Origin: Desulfuromonadales bacterium
Lineage (GTDB): Bacteria > Desulfobacterota > Desulfuromonadia > Desulfuromonadales > Geopsychrobacteraceae
Direction of reading: 5' to 3'
Length of the DNA: 64,000 nt
Assembly: GCA_019429255.1 (NCBI GenBank)
Contig: JAHYIY010000005.1
Coordinates: 61,262-125,261 of the forward strand
Shown here: positions 18,318 to 27,786 of the stretch, piece by piece
How the letters are laid out: every line of letters starts with the position of its first letter
Position numbering within the stretch: the stretch's first letter is position 1
Position numbers and translations under genes: made by a program
The notes under the pieces: model-generated
The model's database searches: none
Seen by the model: the letters and a program-made list of their open reading frames with translations, nothing else
Told to the model about the DNA's origin: nothing

Positions 18318-21129
18318 CGGTTTTGTAAAAAAAATTTTTAAAGCGGTAGAAACGTTTCTTTTCGCTTTCATCCGCTGCTGACGGGTCGCAGGCCTGAAGC
18401 ACCCGCGCCAGTTTTGGCATGTTGGTACCCCCCTCACTCCGTGCCTTTTCTACCACCCTCATGACCAGTTCGCGCGTGATCTCCTGTCGCGCATAGGGTT
18501 CATAGAGGACCGCCCAGAAGTCCCCTTCACGCCGTAGTATTTTCTGCAGGGTTTCTTCCGCCAGCTGTTCGGTCAACGCCTTGCTCTGATCCGCACTGTC
18601 GGCGCGACTGAAGGCCTGGGGTTGCAGGGCGTTGCTGATTTCTTCAGCGTCGATAACCTCTCCGCGGCGCAACAGCATGCCGCGCAACAGGATACTGCGC
18701 AGCTCACGGATGTTGCCGCTATAGTGGTGGCGACTCAGCAGGTTCTTGGCCTTCTGGCTGAGCACCGGTTGGGCGCTTTTATCGTCCTGTTTGTGATAGG
18801 CCTGATACAGGCGACCAAGCAGGTGGATGGCCAGGTCGGGGATGTCTTCGCGGCGTTGGTTGAGTGAGGGAACCTCGATAATCAACTCGGAGAGGCGGTG
18901 ATAGAGGTCTTCACGGAAAACGCCATTGGCAATCAGCTGGCGCAGGTCACGATTGGTACCGGCGACCAGCAGCACCTGCGAGTGGCGGGTGATATTTTCG
19001 CCGAGACGGATAAATTCGCCACTGTCAAGAAAACGCAACAGCTGGACCTGGGTTTTTGGGTCAGCGTCACCGATCTCATCAAGAAAAACCACTCCGCCAT
19101 GGGCTTCCTCAAGGATACCGCGCCGGTCATTATGGGCGCCGGTAAAAGCCCCACGTTTGTGACCAAACAACTCCGAGTAGGTGAGTTCACCACTGTAAGC
19201 GGCGATATTTGTCTTCTTCAAGGGGAGACTGCTGCGGGTGGGCAGCAACTGACGAAAGATGCGGTTGAGTTCGGTGTAGAAGTTGTTGAACAGAAACTCC
19301 TTGCCGGCACCGGTTTCGCCGGTGATCAGGATAGAGGGCAGGCCGAGAAATTCGCCTTGATCGGGCACTCCCTGCTTGTGCCACTGGACGATGCGCTCGC
19401 ACAGGGGGGGGCTGATGCGCTGGATGGTGGTGATGATCTCCTGGGTTTTGCTGGAATTACCAATGATGTTACCAAGGCGATAAGAGGTGATTTTCGGGTC
19501 TTTGTAGCCGACATCCTGACGCAGACGGTCTATTTCGCTGGTGAGTTGATCGATTTTTTGCAGGATCGACAGATGGTGACCGATCATGCGCGCAATAATC
19601 TGCAGGATGCGCTGATGTTCGTCGGTGAAGTAGTGAGGGCGCAAACTGTCAAGACAGATAACCGCCAGAACCTCGTCATTATAAACCACCGGTACCGCGA
19701 TTTCACTGCGAATAGCCTCGGTAACCGGGCGGTAGAACTTTTCTTCATCACTGCCTTCATGACAATCATCAAGAATCTGCGGGAGACGCAAGGCAGCGGC
19801 GAGGCCGGTCAGGCTGCGCTGTTCGGGGGGGAGTTCCTTGCCGCCGATGCGAATGGGAGGAATGTATTTTTTCAACCATTCCTTGTTTTTTGCACCGATC
19901 AGATTCCCCTGTTCGTCTTCCACCAATAGCCGGCGTTCCCCTTGAAATTCGCGCACCAGGGCGAGGCTACCGGTGTCAGCACCAATCAATTGGGTCGCCT
20001 TGGAAAGCACCCGATGTAGAAAGGGCCGCAGGCCATCGCTCGACTGTTGCAGCAGATCGCCGATTTCCGAGAGGATCTGAATCTCCAGGTGCTCATCGCC
20101 AATTTCCTGTACCACCCGCTGTGCCATTTCGGCGTGGGCATCAAGCAGATCACGCTCAAAAGAGCTGAACTGGTAGCGATCCTTGGTGTAGTAGTTGACC
20201 AGGCAGACAACCCGGCGGTTGTGTTTGTCGTAGCGCGGAACAATGTAGAGAGACTTCAGACCCAGGTTTTCGGTCAGGTAGCGCTTCTGCAGCGTTTCAG
20301 CAGCCAGATCTTCGATATATAGCGGTGCCAGCAGGCTATCGTCGACAATGACTCCGGCGCGATCGATAAAACGCGAAATAAGGGATTCTCCCGGAGCCAG
20401 GTTGATCAGTTTTTCCTCTTCATAAAGACGCCGCGCTTCGCGCTCCTTGGAGTAGGAGGCGAGGATTTCCATGGTGCGTTCACCGTCAATGCCTGATGCA
20501 ATCGGGATAAGTACCGAGGCCAGTGCCACCCGGTCGATCAGCTGTGCTGCCGATTTTACCATAAACAGTGCCGCTTCTCGTTTTTTGGCTTCGTCCACGC
20601 GCCGCGCAAGAAGCAGTTGCTGGTGATACTTGCGCGCGCGGTTCAGGCTTGGTGCTGCATCACTAAGCAGTTTGCGTAGTTGGCGCAACAGCGACTCCGG
20701 CGGAGGTTGTGGAGTGCCGCTGCGATCAAGGCTGACTACACCGATCGCACGGCCAAGATGCAGGATCGGTAGCAGGCAATAGGACTGCTGATAGGGTTCT
20801 TCCTCTGCTGTTGCTGCGGCCTTTGCGTGGCGTGTCAGGCTGGCGACAGACATTTCCCGTTTTTGCTGATATGCCTGGGGAATCGGGAAAAAACTGTCAT
20901 TGATCGGGAAAGTGGCTGCGTTGATCCCATGCAGATCATCACTCTCGGCGGCGACACAGCTTAAGGAGCCCATGGTCAGGTCTTCAAGGTAGATGCGGCA
21001 CTGCCCGCCGCCGGACAGTAGCTGCACTCCCTGACTGATGCGGCGTAAAATCTCGACCAGATTCTCTTTGCCGAATTCATCAAGGCTGCGGATGATCTGA
21101 TCTATCTGTATTTGCACTGATGTGTTCAT
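18301..21129 (-). CDS. GAF-domain sigma-54 interacting transcription activator
   Basis: 942 residues. Three GAF-like sensor regions (about 30-170, 190-350 and 370-540) and a short coiled segment (LQKIDQLTSEIDRLRQD) come first. The AAA+ domain follows, with Walker A ITGETGAGKE, the sigma-54 contact loop RGAFTGAHNDRRG and Walker B GGVVFLDEIGD. The ~140-residue C-terminus lacks an obvious Fis-type helix-turn-helix and ends with a basic FYRFKNFFYKTVKLRW. The 3' end overlaps the M16 gene tail-to-tail. No neighbouring target operon is evident. Confidence 0.88.
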   Translation of the reverse strand: MNTSVQIQIDQIIRSLDEFGKENLVEILRRISQGVQLLSGGGQCRIYLEDLTMGSLSCVAAESDDLHGINAATFPINDSFFPIPQAYQQKREMSVASLTRHAKAAATAEEEPYQQSYCLLPILHLGRAIGVVSLDRSGTPQPPPESLLRQLRKLLSDAAPSLNRARKYHQQLLLARRVDEAKKREAALFMVKSAAQLIDRVALASVLIPIASGIDGERTMEILASYSKEREARRLYEEEKLINLAPGESLISRFIDRAGVIVDDSLLAPLYIEDLAAETLQKRYLTENLGLKSLYIVPRYDKHNRRVVCLVNYYTKDRYQFSSFERDLLDAHAEMAQRVVQEIGDEHLEIQILSEIGDLLQQSSDGLRPFLHRVLSKATQLIGADTGSLALVREFQGERRLLVEDEQGNLIGAKNKEWLKKYIPPIRIGGKELPPEQRSLTGLAAALRLPQILDDCHEGSDEEKFYRPVTEAIRSEIAVPVVYNDEVLAVICLDSLRPHYFTDEHQRILQIIARMIGHHLSILQKIDQLTSEIDRLRQDVGYKDPKITSYRLGNIIGNSSKTQEIITTIQRISPPLCERIVQWHKQGVPDQGEFLGLPSILITGETGAGKEFLFNNFYTELNRIFRQLLPTRSSLPLKKTNIAAYSGELTYSELFGHKRGAFTGAHNDRRGILEEAHGGVVFLDEIGDADPKTQVQLLRFLDSGEFIRLGENITRHSQVLLVAGTNRDLRQLIANGVFREDLYHRLSELIIEVPSLNQRREDIPDLAIHLLGRLYQAYHKQDDKSAQPVLSQKAKNLLSRHHYSGNIRELRSILLRGMLLRRGEVIDAEEISNALQPQAFSRADSADQSKALTEQLAEETLQKILRREGDFWAVLYEPYARQEITRELVMRVVEKARSEGGTNMPKLARVLQACDPSAADESEKKRFYRFKNFFYKTVKLRW

Positions 21130-21200
21130 TGAGTTCCCCGAGGGAGTTGATTGTTACTTACGTGCAGGGTAATGGGATTGCCGGCGCCTGTCAAAAAAAT

Positions 21201-21356
21201 GTAACTGTTCAGCACCGGATCTTCGGCTCCTATGTCAAGGGACGCGATTGTTTCCCGTTGGGTCATCCCTGACCGCTTGTTGTCGCCGTCCATGGCGACA
21301 AACACCTTTGCCCCAGGGGCCAAAGGCCCTGCGCAAGGATAGTGGTAAATAGTTAC
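21201..21356 (+). mobile_element. MITE-A copy 3 with 8-bp target duplication
   Basis: A 156-bp element, left end GTAACTGTTCAGCACC and right end AGTTAC. It is flanked on both sides by the identical 8 bp AAAAAAAT (21193-21200 and 21357-21364). Confidence 0.9.
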
Positions 21357-21480
21357 AAAAAAATATTACCGGCAGCAAAGTAACACCACTGGTATTGATT
21401 GCTTCATTATATTAGTTAATTAAAATTAGTTTTACATGAAAAAAATATAAAATAAGCTTTGGTTTCGACACCTTGCCAAG

Positions 21481-21546
21481 CACAGATGAGAGACAGATAA
21501 AGTTATGAGGTTTTTATTATGAGACTTTATCCCCGTGTCTCTGTGC
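21481..21546. repeat. Imperfect inverted repeat in an AT-rich gap
   Basis: CACAGATGAGAGACAGATAAAGT and its imperfect complement (ACTTTAT ... GTGTCTCTGTG) flank a 20-base AT-rich loop. It lies in the 1016-bp gap between the activator and the HDOD kinase. The rest of that gap is MITE copies and AT-rich sequence with no credible gene. Confidence 0.6.
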
Positions 21547-21630
21547 CTAAATAGCTGAATGTTAAGAGTATTCCTTTTTTTTGTTCTTGCTAATCTTCAA
21601 TAACTGATGAATAATGATCGAGTAAATACT

Positions 21631-21780
21631 GATGGCGTCGCAAAAAGTCCGCCCTACGGCGTTACGGCGTTTTTTCAGGACCTTGACATACTCTATGTAT
21701 GCCTTCGCCCCTGAAAAACCACCAGGCCTTGTAGGACGAAATTTTTGCTTAGCCATCCTATGACTTTTTGCGAGTGCATC
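21631..21780. mobile_element. MITE-B copy 1 (150 bp)
   Basis: Ends GATGGCGTCGCAAAAAGTC and, complementary at 15 of 19 positions, GACTTTTTGCGAGTGCATC. Identical along its length to the copy at 51607-51756. AATACT lies on both sides, a target duplication of at least 6 bp. Short frames inside it are not credible genes. Confidence 0.85.
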
Positions 21781-21801
21781 AATACTGATGTTTTCAAAAA
21801 C

Positions 21802-21956
21802 CTATCTGTTCAGCACCGGGTTGGAAATCCTATGTCAAGGGATGCGATTGTTTCCCGTTGGGTCATCCCTGACCGCTTGTTGTCGCCGTCCATGGCGACA
21901 AACACCCTTGCCCCAGGATCCAAAGGCCCTGCGCAAGGATAGTGCTGAATAGTTAC
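21802..21956 (+). mobile_element. MITE-A copy 4 with 8-bp target duplication
   Basis: A 155-bp element, CTATCTGTTCAGCACC to AGTTAC. TCAAAAAC is repeated perfectly at 21794-21801 and 21957-21964. It lies 21 bp after MITE-B copy 1. Confidence 0.9.
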
Positions 21957-21976
21957 TCAAAAACAATATCAGGTTA

Positions 21977-22113
21977 GATGGCTAAGCAAAAAGCGCCACA
22001 TGCAAGGCCGCCATGGTTGAACAATGAGGCGTACTAAACTGCGTCGCAGCAGTGAGACGATGGCGACGGTTTTCTGACCGGCGCAACAGTTGGTGAGTTT
22101 TTGCGACGCCATC
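21977..22113. repeat. MITE-B-like element with shared ends, unrelated centre
   Basis: A 137-bp block beginning GATGGCTAAGCAAAAAGCG and ending GAGTTTTTGCGACGCCATC. The ends match the MITE-B termini but the interior is unrelated. No target duplication seen. It ends 32 bp before the HDOD kinase start, so it lies in its leader. Confidence 0.65.
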
Positions 22114-22145
22114 AAATGTTCGGCTAATGTGCCAGGGATCTATAT

Positions 22146-24254
22146 ATGGGGCTCATTTCAATCAGCACAAAGGAACCGTTGCCGGAGCCACCGGTCAAGC
22201 TGTACGGCGTGCAAGGTTCGTCTTTGCTTTCCATGCCCGATGTCCTTGCCGACCTGCTCTCCGCCTGTTTACAAGGTGCCGGCTCCCAGGCTGTTGTTGA
22301 AATCATATTACAGGATGCCCCTTTTGCTGCTCATTTGATTGATGTTGCAGCGAAGGGAAACAATAAGCTCGATGCCACTGAACCGGTCACTGCTGCGGTG
22401 TCTTCGTTGGGATACCCGATGATTGTCAGTCTGGTGCTTCAGTCAGCCCGGCAGGTGCTGGAGCACACACTGTCGGTAGCTGAAATCGCCTATTTACAGA
22501 AACTGTGGCGCACGTCACGTTTTGCCGGTCAGGCCGCCCGTTGTATGGCTCCCTCGGTTAACTACCCCTACATCGAAGAAGCGCAGCTCTGTGGACTCTT
22601 GCAGAATCTTGGTCTTTATCAGCTGTTAACTCAGCACGGCGATCTCTTCCTGGATAAGACGCCGGTTCCCTGGAGTTGCGAAAAACAGGCGGCACTGGAG
22701 CAGCAATATTTTCTGACCGACCATCTCCGGCTGGCGGCGGACAAGATTGAAAGCTGGGGGCTTGATTCCTTCCTGGCTGACGCGATCCGTTATCTGACGG
22801 TGGATAGTGGTCAACTGCAAACAGCCAATCCGCTCTTTCGGATCGCCAGACTGGCCCAGCTTTTTGCCGGCAGCGGCAGCGAGTTAAATCCTGAAGCCGG
22901 GCACCTTGGCGAGTTATTTTTTAATCTGCGTCCGTCAGAAACAGCCTATCTGTTCGACTGGGTAACCAGTCTGTCGGCTCCGGCTGCCAAGGTCAAGGAT
23001 GAGGATGCCTCATCCGTGGAGGCCTTCAATAAAGCCTGTCGGCGTTTAACCAGGCAGATTTTTCTGGTTGCCAGCCAGGAGGCAGCCCGTGCCCGGCTGA
23101 CAGCCGGGACAACGCCGGAAGAAATTGCCGAGATTGCCAGAAGTCTTTATCTGGAAAACAGTCAGGTGCGAAAGGTGCATTTTTTTCTGCTTGATCAGCG
23201 GCGCCAGGAACTGATCGGTATTTCCGCAAAAGACGGCTCCCGCCTGTCGCGCGAGCTGAAGCTGCCGTTGGTCAGTGAAGCGAGTCTGGCGGCCCGCGCT
23301 CTAGCCGGAGGGGGCGCTGTCAGCAGCTTTGCAACGGATCAGGCGTTGACAGTGACCGACCACCTGCTCATGCGTCTGTGTGGTGGAAAGGGCTTCGTTT
23401 GTTATCCCCTGAGTGCCAATAATCACCCGCTGGCGGTGGTGACCTTTGGCTTCGATAGCGAAGATGAGGCCGCCGGACTGCAAAGCCCGGCAGTAACAAT
23501 TTTGCATCCCATTGTCAGCGCAGCCCTGGCACAAGTGTCGATGGGGGAACTTAATCGAATTGCTGATGGTGCTCTGCTGCTGCGTCGGGTCAATCACGAA
23601 ATCAGCAGCCCTTTGACAATTATCGGCAATTACGCCGAAGTACTGAAGCATAATTTGCAAGGTAGAGCCGGCCGGGAACTGGCTGAAGCTATCACAAAAG
23701 AGTCACAACGGGTCGACGAAATTGTCCATTATTATCTCAATCAGCAGGATACGTATGAATTTCCTGACCAGGAGATTGATATCAACCAACTGGTGCAGGA
23801 GACAGTAGATACCTTGCGGGATGCCGAATTGACACCGCGCAATATTGAGGTGATCCACCAATTCCAGCAGAATCTCCCGCGGTTGTCGAGTATGGCAATT
23901 CTGATCCGGCAGATCCTGGTCAATTTGATCAAAAATGCAGCAGAGGCCCTCGATAAGGGTGGGTATATCACCCTGGCGACCCGTGAGGGTTTTTGTTCTG
24001 ACCGAGGGCGCTATGTGGAAATTCATATCGCAGATAATGGGCCCGGAATACCGCCTGCCATCAGGGATCGGTTGTTCCGTCCGGTTGTGAGTACCAAGGG
24101 GGGTGGACATGCCGGATCGGGTTTAAGTATCGTCAAGGGGATGGTGGAAGATCTCGGGGGGCGGATCAGCTGCCACAGTGGTCCGGAACAGGGCACCAGT
24201 TTTTATCTGCAGCTGCCGGTCGTGGATGATTTCAGCCTGTTTACTGATAAATAA
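22146..24254 (+). CDS. HDOD-GAF sensor histidine kinase
   Basis: 702 residues, no membrane segment, probably cytoplasmic. An HDOD domain occupies about residues 25-235 (SLLSMPDVLADLLSACL through LCGLLQNLGLYQLL). A GAF-like region follows at about 310-460. The phospho-acceptor His is in RVNHEISSPLTIIGNYAEV at about residue 480. The ATPase domain has LVNLIKNAAEAL, IADNGPGIP and GGHAGSGLSIVKGMVEDLGG. Nine bases from the c-di-GMP protein downstream, so the pair is probably one signalling operon. The output partner could be the downstream REC domain. Confidence 0.88.
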   Translation: MGLISISTKEPLPEPPVKLYGVQGSSLLSMPDVLADLLSACLQGAGSQAVVEIILQDAPFAAHLIDVAAKGNNKLDATEPVTAAVSSLGYPMIVSLVLQSARQVLEHTLSVAEIAYLQKLWRTSRFAGQAARCMAPSVNYPYIEEAQLCGLLQNLGLYQLLTQHGDLFLDKTPVPWSCEKQAALEQQYFLTDHLRLAADKIESWGLDSFLADAIRYLTVDSGQLQTANPLFRIARLAQLFAGSGSELNPEAGHLGELFFNLRPSETAYLFDWVTSLSAPAAKVKDEDASSVEAFNKACRRLTRQIFLVASQEAARARLTAGTTPEEIAEIARSLYLENSQVRKVHFFLLDQRRQELIGISAKDGSRLSRELKLPLVSEASLAARALAGGGAVSSFATDQALTVTDHLLMRLCGGKGFVCYPLSANNHPLAVVTFGFDSEDEAAGLQSPAVTILHPIVSAALAQVSMGELNRIADGALLLRRVNHEISSPLTIIGNYAEVLKHNLQGRAGRELAEAITKESQRVDEIVHYYLNQQDTYEFPDQEIDINQLVQETVDTLRDAELTPRNIEVIHQFQQNLPRLSSMAILIRQILVNLIKNAAEALDKGGYITLATREGFCSDRGRYVEIHIADNGPGIPPAIRDRLFRPVVSTKGGGHAGSGLSIVKGMVEDLGGRISCHSGPEQGTSFYLQLPVVDDFSLFTDK

Positions 24255-24263
24255 GGGGTGAAC

Positions 24264-26435
24264 ATGCAGCAGAAATATGCCACTAAACTGGAAAATCCGT
24301 CAGCAGGAATTCTGATTGTCGGAGAGCAGTTGCCTTTGCTTTACAGTCTCCAGGCGCTGTTGCGTATCAACGGGCACCGTACCGACCTGTCAACCTCTTG
24401 TGATGAAGCAGTGAAAAAACTCGCACAGGGGCGCTATGCTCTGCTGGTGCTTGATTTGCAGATTTCCGGCCGGGATAGTTGCCACCTGATCGAATCTGTT
24501 CGACATTCCTGCCTCGATGTTGAAATTATTGTATTGATTTCAGATAACTCCGTTGTTTCCATTAAAGAAGCCTTGCGGCTGGGTGCCTATGATTTTATCC
24601 GCAAGCCGTACCGTCCGGAAGATCTTCTGCTGAGCGTCAACCGTGGCCTTGAACGCCAGCAATACCGACTAAAGTTGCGCCGTACCGAATTGGCCCTGGA
24701 GGAATCGGATCGGATGCACCGTTTTATTGTCAATAATTCTCCGGACTTCATCTATATGCTTGATGCCGGCGGGGTGTTCACTTTTGCCAATGATATGGTC
24801 GAGGGATTGTTGGGTTATAAACGCCACGAGATCCTCGGACGGCATTTTTCCTGCCTGATCCACCCTAATAATGCTGACATTGCGCACCGCTTTTTCAGTG
24901 AACAGCGTACCGGAGAACGGGCGGCCCGCAGTACCGAAATTCGTCTGCAGGTGAATCGGAACAGCCCGCGGGCGAAAGGTGGTGGGGAACTCCTGGTGGA
25001 ACTCAATGCCATGGGTGTATACGCACAGAACAATGCCGGTCAAAAGGAATTTGTCGGAACCCTGGGCAGTGCCAGGGATATCACCGAACGAAAGCGTTCA
25101 GAAGAACAGATCAGCTATCAGGCTTATCATGACCTGTTGACCCGGTTGCCTAACCGCCTCCTGTTTGCTGATCGCATGACCCAGGCCCTGGCCCATGCGA
25201 CTCGCAGCAAAACCAGAATTGCGGTGATTTTTATCGACCTGGATTCTTTCAAAGAAATTAATGACACCTATGGCCATACAGTCGGTGACCGGATTTTGCA
25301 ACAGGTGGCAGGAAGTATTCTTAAGTGTATACGTGCTGAAGATACGGTCAGTCGCTTTGGTGGAGATGAATTTTCACTGCTTCTGGTCAACATGACATCG
25401 CTGGAAGATGCGACCGTTGTGGCAGAAAAAATCCTCGCGGCGGTGCGCATGCCCTGGACTGTTGATGGTCACGACATACGTTTAAGCGCCAGCATGGGAA
25501 TTGCCCTTTATCCCGAGGGGGGCGAGACGATAGACGCATTGCTCCACAGTGCCGATATCGCCATGTATCATGCCAAGGGTGCAGGCAAGGATGGCTATTG
25601 TGTGTACGAGCCCCAGATGGGAAAATTTCTGGGCGGCGTGAACATTGAAAAAGAATTAAGAAGTGCTTTGGAATGCAACCAGCTGCAGGTATTTTTCCAA
25701 CCCAAGGTGGATCCGGTCAGCAGTCATATCGTCGGCATGGAAGCACTGCTGCGTTGGCAGCATCCGCTCCGTGGTTTGCTCTGCCCGGGGGATTTTATCC
25801 ATGTTGCCGAGAAAACTCGGCAGATTATCCCGATTGGAGACTGGGTGCTGCAACAGGTCTGTGAGGAGATGTTGCGCTGGCGGCGGCAGGGATTGCCGCG
25901 GATCAGGGTGTCACTGAATCTGTCCGTGGTGCAACTGCAGCAGGAGGACTACGCTGATAAATTTACCGCTACCATCAAGGGGGCGGGGCTCGAAGCGGAG
26001 CTGTTCGAAGTCCATATTACTGAACAGGGGATGCTGGACGGTTCCAGCGCGGTAGCCAAGGTCTTGCGAGCATTAAGCCGCATGGGCGTCTCTGTTGCCA
26101 TTGACGATTTTGGTTGCGGCCATTCCTCGCTCAACTATCTGCGTGATTTTCCGGTCAATACCTTGATGATAGATCACTCCTTTGTGCGCGACATTACGCA
26201 GGATGCGGGACGGGCAGGAATTGTCGATGGTATCGCGATGATGGCGCGCGGCCTTAATTTAAACCTGACGGCCAAGGGCGTCGAAAACCTAGTTCAGCTG
26301 GAGCACTTGCGACAGCTGGGTTGCCATGAAGTCCAGGGCTATCTGTATGGTGAAGCCGTCTCTGCTGACGCAGCCTTTGCCCTGCTGTGTACTCATCCGA
26401 GCCTGATTCCGTGGGACAGCCTGGTCAGGCACTGA
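24264..26435 (+). CDS. REC-PAS-GGDEF-EAL c-di-GMP signalling protein
   Basis: 723 residues from the ATG at 24264 (AAGGGG before it). REC (about 15-130) keeps the phospho-Asp (LLVLDLQISG) and the Lys in IRKPYRP, but has Glu where receivers carry the acidic pair (ILIVGEQ). PAS about 145-280. GGDEF is intact (SRFGGDEFSLLL), so cyclase activity is plausible. EAL has EALLRWQHP and DDFGCGHSSL, but the usual KID Lys is Met (TLMIDHSF) and AEGVE is AKGVE. The EAL may therefore bind rather than cleave c-di-GMP. Confidence 0.9.
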   Translation: MQQKYATKLENPSAGILIVGEQLPLLYSLQALLRINGHRTDLSTSCDEAVKKLAQGRYALLVLDLQISGRDSCHLIESVRHSCLDVEIIVLISDNSVVSIKEALRLGAYDFIRKPYRPEDLLLSVNRGLERQQYRLKLRRTELALEESDRMHRFIVNNSPDFIYMLDAGGVFTFANDMVEGLLGYKRHEILGRHFSCLIHPNNADIAHRFFSEQRTGERAARSTEIRLQVNRNSPRAKGGGELLVELNAMGVYAQNNAGQKEFVGTLGSARDITERKRSEEQISYQAYHDLLTRLPNRLLFADRMTQALAHATRSKTRIAVIFIDLDSFKEINDTYGHTVGDRILQQVAGSILKCIRAEDTVSRFGGDEFSLLLVNMTSLEDATVVAEKILAAVRMPWTVDGHDIRLSASMGIALYPEGGETIDALLHSADIAMYHAKGAGKDGYCVYEPQMGKFLGGVNIEKELRSALECNQLQVFFQPKVDPVSSHIVGMEALLRWQHPLRGLLCPGDFIHVAEKTRQIIPIGDWVLQQVCEEMLRWRRQGLPRIRVSLNLSVVQLQQEDYADKFTATIKGAGLEAELFEVHITEQGMLDGSSAVAKVLRALSRMGVSVAIDDFGCGHSSLNYLRDFPVNTLMIDHSFVRDITQDAGRAGIVDGIAMMARGLNLNLTAKGVENLVQLEHLRQLGCHEVQGYLYGEAVSADAAFALLCTHPSLIPWDSLVRH

Positions 26436-26481
26436 CCGGGCCTGAAAAGGGCGGCCAACCTTATAACCCCCCTGCTCTTGG

Positions 26482-27783
26482 CTAATCCGGTGTCGCCAGC
26501 CCCAGCAATTCGGTGATGTGAAGCACCGGTTGCGGCATCTGCGCCTGCTGTAATCCCCAGGCTAACTGCAGATGACAGCCGGGATTACCGGTTACCAGGA
26601 TCTCGGCCCCGGTTTTTTTGACGTTTTCCAGTTTGCGATCGAGAATCTGCTGACTTTCCTGAGTAAACTTGAGGCTGAAGGTTGCCGCTGAACCACAGCA
26701 CCAGGATGCTTCCTTCATTTCCCTGAATTCAACGCCGGGAATGGCCTTGATCAGCTCCCGTGGTTGCTTGCTGATCCCCTGCGCGTGGCACAGGTGACAG
26801 GGTTCATGATAGGTGACGCTTTTGTCGACCGGTTTTAAGCCTTCCGTGCGAATCCCCTGTTCGCATAAAAACTCACTGATATCCTTGATCTTCTGCTGGA
26901 AGCGGTGGAGGCGCTCATGGTCTTCACGCTCAGCCAGGATTTCCTCGTATTCCTTCAGAGCAGCCCCGCAGCCGGCGCAATCAGTAACAATAGCGTCGAC
27001 CTCCAGGTCAAGAAACAGATCCAGATTGAGGGCGGCAATCTCTCGGGTTGTTTCCCGATCCCCTTCGGTCAGATGCGGGGCGCCGCAGCACTTCTGCTCT
27101 TTGGGGGTAATAACATCAAACCCCTGATGGTTCAGCACCTTGACCGTCTGGCGTGAAACTTCCGGGTAGAGCAGGGTCATAACGCAGCCGAGAAAGAAGG
27201 CGACGGTACCGCGCTTTTCCCCTTTGGCCGGGCTGAGATCAGGTAATTGCGGCCTTAACGGGCGGTGCAGCTGCGGTAGCATGCCTTCGGCTTTGTCGAT
27301 CCAGGTTGGCCCCAGCTTGAGAATTTTACTGTTGCGCACCAGCCACTGAATGCCGAGTTTCTGGTAAAGGCGGGCCGGCAACATAGAGGTTTCCATCAGA
27401 TCAGGATTCGGCACCATCTTTTTCAATACCAGATTGCGTAAGGATCCCTGCCATTTTGGTGCCGGCAGTTGCTGATGGGCCTGGGCCCGGCAGACTTCCA
27501 TCACTTCCCCGGCTTTGACCCCGGATGGACAGGCAGTGGTGCAGGCGCGGCAGTCAAGGCAGAAAAAAGCCTCATCCTTCATCGCCTGATTGAAGTCGAG
27601 CTTGCCTTCAGCAACGGCTCGAGCCAGAGCCACCCGGCCACGCGGGCTGGAACGTTCCCGCCCGGTCAAAGCAAAGGTCGGACAGGTCGGCAGGCAGAAG
27701 CCGCAACGCATACATTGCAGGACGTCCTCGTAGGCGGGGGCATCCTGGTGAGTAAAGTTGCCCAGCGGTTGCTGATTGCTCAT
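26482..27783 (-). CDS. glcF: Glycolate/lactate oxidase iron-sulfur subunit
   Basis: 433 residues. Two 4Fe-4S motifs: CMRCGFCLPTCPTF (about residue 24) and CLDCRACTTACPSG (about 75). Two CCG-type domains follow: FFLGCVMTLLYPEV...KCCGAPHLTEGD and CHLCHAQG...SWCCGSAATFS. It passes electrons from the GlcD flavoprotein to the membrane pool. The ATG at 27783 is 3 bp after glcD. Family members act on glycolate or D-lactate; the lactate context favours lactate. Confidence 0.88.
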   Translation of the reverse strand: MSNQQPLGNFTHQDAPAYEDVLQCMRCGFCLPTCPTFALTGRERSSPRGRVALARAVAEGKLDFNQAMKDEAFFCLDCRACTTACPSGVKAGEVMEVCRAQAHQQLPAPKWQGSLRNLVLKKMVPNPDLMETSMLPARLYQKLGIQWLVRNSKILKLGPTWIDKAEGMLPQLHRPLRPQLPDLSPAKGEKRGTVAFFLGCVMTLLYPEVSRQTVKVLNHQGFDVITPKEQKCCGAPHLTEGDRETTREIAALNLDLFLDLEVDAIVTDCAGCGAALKEYEEILAEREDHERLHRFQQKIKDISEFLCEQGIRTEGLKPVDKSVTYHEPCHLCHAQGISKQPRELIKAIPGVEFREMKEASWCCGSAATFSLKFTQESQQILDRKLENVKKTGAEILVTGNPGCHLQLAWGLQQAQMPQPVLHITELLGLATPD

Positions 27784-27786
27784 GAT

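Noticed and set aside
21562..21756. A 64-codon frame in MITE-B, found again at 51571-51762
   Set aside because: The frame exists only because the repeat is duplicated. It has no ribosome site, crosses the element ends and is not expected to be translated.
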